DNA of 64,000 nt from Cyanobacterium sp. Dongsha4 (GTDB lineage: Bacteria; Cyanobacteriota; Cyanobacteriia; Cyanobacteriales; Cyanobacteriaceae), in contig NZ_CP084098.1 in NCBI RefSeq assembly GCF_036345015.1, positions 2,121,326 to 2,185,325 of the forward strand. Direction: 5' to 3'. Below are positions 57,940 to 64,000 of this stretch, piece after piece. Made by a program: the position numbers and the translations under genes. Under the pieces are notes generated by a model. It was not told the DNA's origin, did not search any database, and saw only the letters and a list, made by a program, of their open reading frames with translations. The stretch's first letter is position 1, and every line of letters starts with the position of its first letter.

Positions 57940-59562
57940 CTAAATACCTGCCTCAAAAGCAATGCCTTCTTCCACAAAATTGGGGAAATTCCGAAGAATA
58001 TTTTGCCTTTCACTATCACCGACAAAAAGGTAAGTACCCGGTACATCAGTATTTTGAAAACGATAAAAAGGAGTAGCTTGATTTGAACCTGCACCAAAAG
58101 CATAAAAGGCGACTCCTTCTTCGATAAAGTTGGGGAAATTCTGACGAATATTTCGGCTTTCTTCTTCCCCTGCAAATAAATATGTACCAGGGCGATCGCT
58201 ATTTTGAAAACGATTGAAACGAATTAAGTTATCTTGAGGGTTTTCCGCCACAGAAAAAGCAAATCCTTCTTCCACAAAGTTGGGGAAATTCTGACGAATG
58301 TTTTGACTTTCTTGCTCCCCTGCAAATAAATATGTACCGGGTTGACTGCTATTTTGAAAGCGATTTAAAGGAACATTGAGAGTATTACTAGCATCAGGAA
58401 CTAGAATTTGACCATAGGGGTTAAAGCTATTGTTATTTCCAGCATCAGCGACAATTACCGCTTTATTGTTAGTTCCCACTGCCACAGCCGAGTTAGTTTC
58501 TTGATTGCCCTCTACATCAAAAGTAGTGCTATTTCCTAGAGGTTCACCGTTACTGTTAAACTGACGATATTTAACACTGTTAGAACTTTCATCGGTATAA
58601 CTTATGATGATACTACCATCAAAAGCAAGATCCACATCAGGATTGTTTTGATTACCTAAAGAGCTATCAACAATAATTTCTGTGCTATCCTTAGCCGTAC
58701 CATCAGAATTAAAGCGCCGGAAATGAATATCTGTGTCATTTTCTCCAAATTCATGAGTCCAAGCAATGACAAAGTTTCCCTGAGAGTCGATGGCAATAGA
58801 AGATTGGGTTTGATTTTTGTCTCGGTTAACTTCTGATACCGCATTAATTTCCGCTCCTAATTGATTTCCCTCATTTCCGAAGCGACGGAAGTAAATAGTA
58901 TCATTGCCATTAAAATCAACAGTATAACTAACCACTCCAGCTAATACAGAATCGGGGTTATTATCATTAGCAATGGGTACAGATGCCACTGCACTTTCTG
59001 ATTCATTACTAAAACTAGAAGAAATAGGAATATCACCAGTTAGAGGGCTTCCATCAGCATTAAAAAGCCGACCTCGAATATCAGAGTCATTAGCTTCAAA
59101 TTGATGAGTCCAAACAACGGAAAAATCACCCTCTGAATCAATAGCCACTTGAGGAAAAGATTGAACTTTGTTTTGTTCAAAGGTAGCAACTAAAATCTCA
59201 TTACCAACTTGACGAATACCATCGGAAGTAATGTTAAAACGACGGGCAAAAATATCATCATTCCTCGAATAAGCTACCACAAAGAAACCATCAGGAGCAA
59301 CAGCGATGGAAGGATTAAACTCACTACCTACGTCACTAGAAATAAAAATCTCAGATTCAGGAAAAGGTATTTCTGCACCACTAGGATCAAAAACTGTTCC
59401 CCGAATGTCAAAATCATTAATATCATTACCAAAAGGTTCTTGCCAAACTACGACAAAGTTCCCATTACTATCAATACCCACATCAGGACGGCTAAAAGCA
59501 TTAGCAGTAATAGTGTTATCATTAACTTTAAAGGGAGAGTTAAAGGGTGCAAACAAAACCAT
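57940..59562 (-). CDS. beta-repeat protein with three C-terminal DUF5648-like repeats
   Basis: About 540 residues. The N-terminal two-thirds holds about six repeats with the pattern of SNGNFVVVWQ, PDGFFVVAYSR, SEGDFSVVWTHQ and SQGNFVIAWTHE, likely blades of a beta-propeller. The C-terminal 150 residues hold three near-copies of RFQNxxxPGTYLFAGExE followed by NIRQNFPNFxEEGxAF, resembling DUF5648. No signal peptide is visible. I start at MVLFAPFNSPF (59562); an ATG 33 bases upstream (59595) is possible. Probably a surface-associated or secreted protein; export route unknown. Nucleotide repeats from 57960 to 58340 mirror the triplication. Confidence 0.75.
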   Translation of the reverse strand: MVLFAPFNSPFKVNDNTITANAFSRPDVGIDSNGNFVVVWQEPFGNDINDFDIRGTVFDPSGAEIPFPESEIFISSDVGSEFNPSIAVAPDGFFVVAYSRNDDIFARRFNITSDGIRQVGNEILVATFEQNKVQSFPQVAIDSEGDFSVVWTHQFEANDSDIRGRLFNADGSPLTGDIPISSSFSNESESAVASVPIANDNNPDSVLAGVVSYTVDFNGNDTIYFRRFGNEGNQLGAEINAVSEVNRDKNQTQSSIAIDSQGNFVIAWTHEFGENDTDIHFRRFNSDGTAKDSTEIIVDSSLGNQNNPDVDLAFDGSIIISYTDESSNSVKYRQFNSNGEPLGNSTTFDVEGNQETNSAVAVGTNNKAVIVADAGNNNSFNPYGQILVPDASNTLNVPLNRFQNSSQPGTYLFAGEQESQNIRQNFPNFVEEGFAFSVAENPQDNLIRFNRFQNSDRPGTYLFAGEEESRNIRQNFPNFIEEGVAFYAFGAGSNQATPFYRFQNTDVPGTYLFVGDSERQNILRNFPNFVEEGIAFEAGI

Positions 59563-59824
59563 GTTTATTTCTCTTGTTAAATCTGTGTATATCATTACAG
59601 ATTCATCATAGGGTTTATTTGTTCCTTCATAATAGATAATCCCATAGGTTGTAAACTTACTTTACTATCACTTAAATTTGATGCAAGAATTAAGAATAAG
59701 TTTGTAGTGAAACCTTTTGGGTTTTGTCATCTTGAAAATAACGACTAAAGTTATTACTAAGAGCTTATTTTGTATTATTGTATATATAGTTAGAGTTACT
59801 TAATTGTTATTATCGGTTTTAGAC

Positions 59825-60184
59825 TTAATTTCCCTCCGTTTCTGCTAGATAGGTTAAACAGCGAAATTTCAAAGCCATTAAATTATCGTAAACAGGATTT
59901 AATTTGCAAAGAGGTGGAATCGTTAAAATTGTACGGTTAAAAATAGTTATTTTTCTGGCAAAAGGACATTCAGCAGGAATTAAGTTGTTAATACGATGAG
60001 CAGTAATACTATCAGCAATTTCAATATCATCTAACCAACTTTTTAGGGGGGAAAGTAAATCTATTTTGTGCCATTTAAACTCAAATTTAGGTAAATGCCA
60101 TCTACTTTTTAGAGATAAATCCGAAGAATAACTTATTTGATTTTGCAACACTATTTCAGAAAAAAGATAATCAATAACACCCAT
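59825..60184 (-). CDS. Mo-dependent nitrogenase C-terminal domain-like protein
   Basis: 119 residues. The C-terminal block CPFARKITIFNRTILTIPPL followed by CKLNPVYDNLMALKFRCL matches the family named after a short region of Mo-nitrogenase. Proteins of this type occur widely in cyanobacteria including non-fixers, so the name does not show nitrogen fixation here; no nif gene is in the window. The start is chosen at MGVIDYL (60184), 7 bases after GAGGAG, instead of the in-frame TTG at 60199. Confidence 0.8.
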   Translation of the reverse strand: MGVIDYLFSEIVLQNQISYSSDLSLKSRWHLPKFEFKWHKIDLLSPLKSWLDDIEIADSITAHRINNLIPAECPFARKITIFNRTILTIPPLCKLNPVYDNLMALKFRCLTYLAETEGN

Positions 60185-60497
60185 TATTTTTCTCCTCAAT
60201 TAAAGATAAAAAATGTAGCTTACTTCTCTATTTTTTGACTTTATGTTGATAAAAATAGTTCCAATAAATTTGAATAAGTAAACGGCAAATAATTCTTTAT
60301 AGTCTCATTTCCTTACTTTTTGCAATGTTTTCCTAATAATTTACTTTTATCTTAATTTTATCGGAAAATTTAATCAGTAAAAGCCGATTTGCTACTAATT
60401 ACAACTTAAATTAATCTTTACTCATAAAATGTAACTTTTGATACCTAATGTACTTTTATGCTTTAATTATATTCTAATATAATTATTGTTAGAAAAA
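60185..60497. other. divergent promoter region upstream of truB
   Basis: About 310 A+T-rich bases with no gene, repeat or hairpin that I could support. GAGGAG near its left edge is the ribosome-binding site of the minus-strand gene. Confidence 0.5.
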
Positions 60498-61388
60498 ATG
60501 AATGGTTTTCTTAACCTCAATAAGCCTCAAAATTTTACCTCTCACGATTGTGTTGCTAAATTAAGAAAAATTCTCAAGACAAAAAAAATTGGTCATGGTG
60601 GTACTTTAGATCCCTTAGCTACAGGGGTTTTACCTATCGCTGTTGGTAAGGCTACTCGTTTATTACAGTTTCTACCTTCAGAAAAAGCCTATAAAGCCAA
60701 AGTAAAATTCGGTATTCAAACAACTACGGATGATTTGGAAGGGGAAATAATTAGACAACAAGAGGTTAAAGATTTAACTCTGGCGAAAATTATGGATATA
60801 CTGCCTGAATTTATGGGAGAAATTGAGCAAATTCCTCCTGCTTATAGTGCAATTAAAAAAGATGGTAAAAAATTATATAATTTAGCAAGAAAAGGGGAAG
60901 TTATCGATATACCGAAAAGAAAAGTTTTTATTGATAAAATAGACGTTTTAAACTGGCAAGAAAGTGAGTATCCAGAATTAGATTTAAAGGTTATTTGTGG
61001 TGGTGGCACTTACATAAGAGCGATCGCACGAGATTTAGGAGAAAAATTAGGAACAGGGGCAACTTTAGCTAATTTACAAAGAACTTTAAGTTGTGGAATG
61101 ACACTGGAAAATAGTTTGAGTTTTGATGATATAATCAATCAACAAAAAGCAGATGAATTATCATTAATTGAATTGGACTATCCTCTGCAAAATATGCCTA
61201 AAATATACTTAAATAAAGAAGAAAGTAAAAGTTGGTTATTAGGACAAAAAATTAGTAGAATAACAAAAGAAGAATATCAATTTTATTGTACTTATAATCA
61301 CGAAAATAAATTTATCGGTATTAGCGAACAAAGAGAGAATACAGAAACAAATATAAAACCAAAAATAGTTATTTATCCAAATTTGTAA
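60498..61388 (+). CDS. truB: tRNA pseudouridine(55) synthase
   Basis: TruB makes pseudouridine at position 55 in the T-loop of tRNAs. The catalytic aspartate is D38 in GHGGTLDPLATGVLP. IPPAYSAIKKDGKKLYNLAR and CGGGTYIRAIARDLGE complete the family motifs. I start at ATG 60498 (MNGFLNLNKP), not at the TTG 12 bases upstream. 296 residues, normal length. An intrinsic terminator follows at 61472. Confidence 0.95.
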   Translation: MNGFLNLNKPQNFTSHDCVAKLRKILKTKKIGHGGTLDPLATGVLPIAVGKATRLLQFLPSEKAYKAKVKFGIQTTTDDLEGEIIRQQEVKDLTLAKIMDILPEFMGEIEQIPPAYSAIKKDGKKLYNLARKGEVIDIPKRKVFIDKIDVLNWQESEYPELDLKVICGGGTYIRAIARDLGEKLGTGATLANLQRTLSCGMTLENSLSFDDIINQQKADELSLIELDYPLQNMPKIYLNKEESKSWLLGQKISRITKEEYQFYCTYNHENKFIGISEQRENTETNIKPKIVIYPNL

Positions 61389-61471
61389 TATAATTTTTTC
61401 ATTGCGATCGAAACTATCAAAAAAAAGCCTAAAGCCCCTACTATTCAATATTAAAGATTTTTCTCTGTGAA

Positions 61472-61488
61472 ACAAGCATCTTGCTTGT
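61472..61488 (+). terminator. rho-independent terminator after truB
   Basis: A 7-bp perfect stem ACAAGCA/TGCTTGT with a 3-base loop is followed by GTTTTTC. It is 83 bases after the truB stop on the same strand. Confidence 0.8.
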
Positions 61489-61562
61489 GTTTTTCTCCTT
61501 CATTTCTGATAAACTTAGCTACGTAAATAACTGATAACTAAATCAAAATCGAGATATTACAA

Positions 61563-62006
61563 ATGAAACTGAGTGAACAAATCCAAGATCAACAAATACG
61601 TCTAAATATAGCCCAAGATTGTGTAAAATTAATGGAAGCTCAAGTAGAAGCAAAAACAGGTGTTACTGGTATTCTTTTTAAGACTCTTTATAAAGGGATT
61701 AAAAGTATTAGCCCAAACTATACCCAAAAAGCAATATTCGGTTTGATTCCTTCTATTTCTCAGGCACTTAATCCTTTATGGGATGAAGGAATTGAAAAAG
61801 GAAATCCTGTCACTTACTTACAAAGTAATCCCACATTAACTGCTAATACTATTTTAAGTGTGACAGATGAGCGAATTAAGAAAACAGCAAATAAAATTAT
61901 TAAGGTTTCCTATGAGAAAATTCGCAATTCTCTACAAGATGAAATTGAACAGGTAGTTCCCCAATTAGCTGAAATATTGGGTAAATATGCTAAAAAAGAG
62001 AAATAG
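61563..62006 (+). CDS. conserved hypothetical protein (DUF6918-like)
   Basis: 147 residues, helical, without signal or membrane segment. KTGVTGILFKTLYKGIKSIS and ALNPLWDEGIEKGNPVTYL remind me of a family designated DUF6918, but I am not certain. No catalytic motif is visible. Single gene with its own spacer on each side. Confidence 0.6.
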   Translation: MKLSEQIQDQQIRLNIAQDCVKLMEAQVEAKTGVTGILFKTLYKGIKSISPNYTQKAIFGLIPSISQALNPLWDEGIEKGNPVTYLQSNPTLTANTILSVTDERIKKTANKIIKVSYEKIRNSLQDEIEQVVPQLAEILGKYAKKEK

Positions 62007-62292
62007 GAAATGGTTTTATAAGTATTATTTTATGGAAGAATATTTATATTGTTGGTTTTTCTATATTATCTCTAATAAATTAATAGAAAATAATTGATAT
62101 AAATTATAATCTATATAGTTTTAATTATCATAAAAGATTAATTTAGTTTCTATGGATTTGCTATTTTTATTTAATCTAATAACTCATAGCAGATAATGGA
62201 GAACTTTTTAAATAAGAATTGAGCATAATTATAGTAAAAAGTCAAATATTTTACCTAGTTTTTGAGCAAAAATCCCAGAATAAAAAACTATA

Positions 62293-62871
62293 ATGATTGT
62301 CGATTTACCTCACAGTGAAATTATTTATCATGAAAATTTTTGGTCTGAAAAAGAAGCCACTTTATTGCTAGAAAAGTTGAAAGCGGAAATACAATGGCAA
62401 CAAAAACAAATAACATTATTCGGGAAAACTCATTTAGAACCTCGTTTAACAGCATGGTATGGTGATGAAGGTAAAATCTATACTTACTCTCATATCACCA
62501 TGTCTGCCCAAAAGTGGAATCAAACTTTGATTGCTATTAAACATAAAATTGAAAAAGTTATCAGGATTGAGTTTAATAGTGTTTTACTAAATTATTATCG
62601 TCATGGTAAAGATAGTATGGGATGGCATAGCGATAATGAGCCAGAATTAGGGAAAAATCCTGTGATAGCTTCTGCCAGTTTTGGGGGAGAGAGACGATTT
62701 TTGTTAAAACCGAGGAATAAAAGTCAATCTCTAAGAAAAGAAATTATTTTGCGTCATGGTAGTTTATTGATTATGGCAGGAGAAACTCAGCACTATTGGT
62801 TACATCAAATTCCTAAAACCAGTAAGCCTGTTTCTGAAAGAATTAATCTTACTTTTCGTTGGATTAAATAA
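62293..62871 (+). CDS. alkB: AlkB-type DNA/RNA demethylase
   Basis: 192-residue 2-oxoglutarate/Fe(II) dioxygenase that oxidatively removes methyl groups from 1-methyladenine and 3-methylcytosine. Iron ligands are H112 and D114 in MGWHSDNEPELG and H171 in HYWLHQIPK. Arginines R183 and R189 in ERINLTFRWI bind 2-oxoglutarate. Closest in layout to the ALKBH2/3-like bacterial group. Complete. The 286-base upstream spacer has no feature beyond low complexity. Confidence 0.93.
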   Translation: MIVDLPHSEIIYHENFWSEKEATLLLEKLKAEIQWQQKQITLFGKTHLEPRLTAWYGDEGKIYTYSHITMSAQKWNQTLIAIKHKIEKVIRIEFNSVLLNYYRHGKDSMGWHSDNEPELGKNPVIASASFGGERRFLLKPRNKSQSLRKEIILRHGSLLIMAGETQHYWLHQIPKTSKPVSERINLTFRWIK

Positions 62872-62964
62872 ATAATGTTTGTTGGGGTTAAGGTGATTTT
62901 ATTCTTAATTACTAGGAAACGATAAAATAGTGTTTTCAACTTATCCCGAATTTAGATTAATTTT

Positions 62965-64000
62965 ATGCAACCAGAAAACTTACTAGATTTAGTAAAAAAA
63001 CAAGGAATTAAAAATGCAGAAGTTTATCAAGTAGAATCTTATTCTCGCCCGATTTGTTTTTCGGCTAATCGTTTAAAACAAATTGAGTCTTCTCAAGTTT
63101 CTGGGGTTGCGTTACGTTTATGGAGAGATAATAAACCGGGTTTAGCTTTGGCTTATGGGGAGTTTGATGCTAATGATTTAATTGCCAAAGCCCTCGCAAT
63201 TTCTGATTTGAATGATCCTGAAGAGATATTTTTAAATGATGCTAATAACTTAATTTATTCTAATTATGATGGTAGCTCGGAAAGATTTATTGATCAAGAT
63301 AAAAAAATTATAAAAGAAGGAGAAGATGCGATCGCATCTATTTTAGATTTATATCCTGAAGCAATTGTTAATTTGGATGTGGAATGGGAAAGAGAAACCA
63401 CAACATTAATCAATACTCAAGGATTATATTGTCAACAGAAAGATATTAGTCAAAGTGCATCTCTGGGATTGGAATTAGTAAGAGAAGAAGACTTTTTAGG
63501 CATTTATGACGGAGAATACTCCCATGGGCATATTAATTTAACGAGAATCATTGAATCAGTTTTAAGACGATTAGAATGGGCAGAAAAAAACGTTGCTATC
63601 AAAACAGGCAAAATACCAGTCTTATTCACTCCTAATGCCGTCGTAACTCTCTGGGATACCGTCACCGAAGCCTTAAATGGAAAATATATTCTTGATAAAT
63701 CATCCCCTTGGAGTGAATCTTTAGGAAAAACAGTTATTTCTCCTTGTTTAACTTTAAAGCAACAACCAGATTTGAAACCCTATGATTGCCCTTTTGATGA
63801 TGAGGGTAGCATGACTCAAAATTTAACTTTGATAGAAGCAGGAGTCTTAAAAAGTTTTTATACGGATAAAAAAACCGCTTCTAAACTGGGCATAAATAAT
63901 ACGGGCAATGGTTTTCGTGGGGGTTTAGGGGCTTATCCAAGTCCAGACTTAGTAAATTTAGTAATTAGTGAAGGTAATAAATCTTTTCCAGAAATAGTGA
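62965..64000 (+). CDS. TldD/PmbA-family protein, partial (runs off the window)
   Basis: The frame opens at ATG 62965 (MQPENLLDLVKKQGIKNAEV) and stays open to the end of the window, covering about 345 residues. The C-terminal part includes NLTLIEAGVLKSFYTDKKTA and NNTGNGFRGGLGA, typical of TldD/PmbA proteins, which form a heterodimeric peptidase that trims unfolded peptides and some RiPPs. The TldD metal motif HExxxH is not seen, so this is more likely the PmbA (TldE) partner. Truncated only by the window edge. Confidence 0.85.
   Translation, partial: MQPENLLDLVKKQGIKNAEVYQVESYSRPICFSANRLKQIESSQVSGVALRLWRDNKPGLALAYGEFDANDLIAKALAISDLNDPEEIFLNDANNLIYSNYDGSSERFIDQDKKIIKEGEDAIASILDLYPEAIVNLDVEWERETTTLINTQGLYCQQKDISQSASLGLELVREEDFLGIYDGEYSHGHINLTRIIESVLRRLEWAEKNVAIKTGKIPVLFTPNAVVTLWDTVTEALNGKYILDKSSPWSESLGKTVISPCLTLKQQPDLKPYDCPFDDEGSMTQNLTLIEAGVLKSFYTDKKTASKLGINNTGNGFRGGLGAYPSPDLVNLVISEGNKSFPEIV

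Noticed and set aside
59209-59611. two long plus-strand frames over the beta-repeat gene
   Set aside because: Antisense shadows of the repeat protein; composition not protein-like.
59825-60184. evidence for nitrogen fixation
   Set aside because: The domain name alone is not evidence; the family occurs in non-fixers and no nif gene is present here.
62032-62097. 21-codon hydrophobic frame MEEYLYCWFFYIISNKLIENN
   Set aside because: Resembles a small membrane subunit only by hydrophobicity; it matches no photosystem or cytochrome small subunit that I know, and there is no ribosome-binding site.

Overview
This window comes from a cyanobacterial chromosome. The direct evidence is the allophycocyanin operon apcA-apcB-apcC, the photosystem genes psaK and psbY, the NDH-1 subunit gene ndhD, several protein families that I know mainly from cyanobacteria, and many copies of the cyanobacterial octamer GCGATCGC (HIP1). 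The DNA is clearly A+T-rich. Together with the unicellular-type gene content this suggests a low-GC Chroococcales relative such as Geminocystis or Cyanobacterium; that placement is inference.

Layout. Positions 0.3-4.3 kb hold a small conserved gene, a PIN-domain membrane protein, hisB, a BioD/DRTGG protein, a 205-bp MITE-like element and an RTX repeat protein. Positions 4.4-8.1 kb are one large gene for a LOV blue-light sensor fused to GAF, PAS, GGDEF and EAL domains. Positions 8.6-11.7 kb hold obgE, a bacterial PH-domain protein and a methyltransferase. Positions 11.8-21.8 kb hold a fused amino-acid ABC receptor/permease and its ATPase. They are separated by an accessory island: glycosyltransferase, cytidylyltransferase, radical SAM enzyme, MntA-HepT toxin-antitoxin pair, 2-oxoglutarate oxygenase, LpxL-like acyltransferase and tandem GT2 glycosyltransferase. 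Positions 21.9-29.4 kb hold an RNase HI with a viroplasmin domain, ychF, a group II intron domain V relic, apcABC, a DUF790/Bax1-type nuclease, a DUF2605/DUF2973 pair and deoC. Positions 29.4-35.4 kb hold a catalytically substituted caspase homologue, pilD, a DUF445 protein and prfB with its programmed +1 frameshift.

Positions 35.6-43.8 kb are the most interesting part: a one-direction cluster of Hsp70, a small tail-anchored-like protein, a zinc-ribbon/membrane/LysM protein, a large helical-repeat protein, a second Hsp70 fused to a J-like domain, and a GrpE-like protein. The two Hsp70s are nearly identical over the ATPase domain. The second has lost the catalytic lysine and part of the phosphate loop, and its J-like domain lacks HPD. 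It reads as a dedicated, probably membrane-linked chaperone machine with one active and one pseudo-active Hsp70.

Positions 44-64 kb are mostly housekeeping and photosynthesis: pgm, ndhD, an M16 peptidase overlapping cofG, an uncharacterised AAA+ ATPase/winged-helix pair, an MscS channel, psaK, miaA, a CruP-like flavoprotein, psbY, a beta-repeat protein, a Mo-nitrogenase C-terminal-like protein, truB, alkB and the 5' part of a TldD/PmbA gene that runs off the window. Intergenic spaces carry families of dispersed repeats and heptamer arrays. I found no tRNA, rRNA, CRISPR array or complete insertion sequence.
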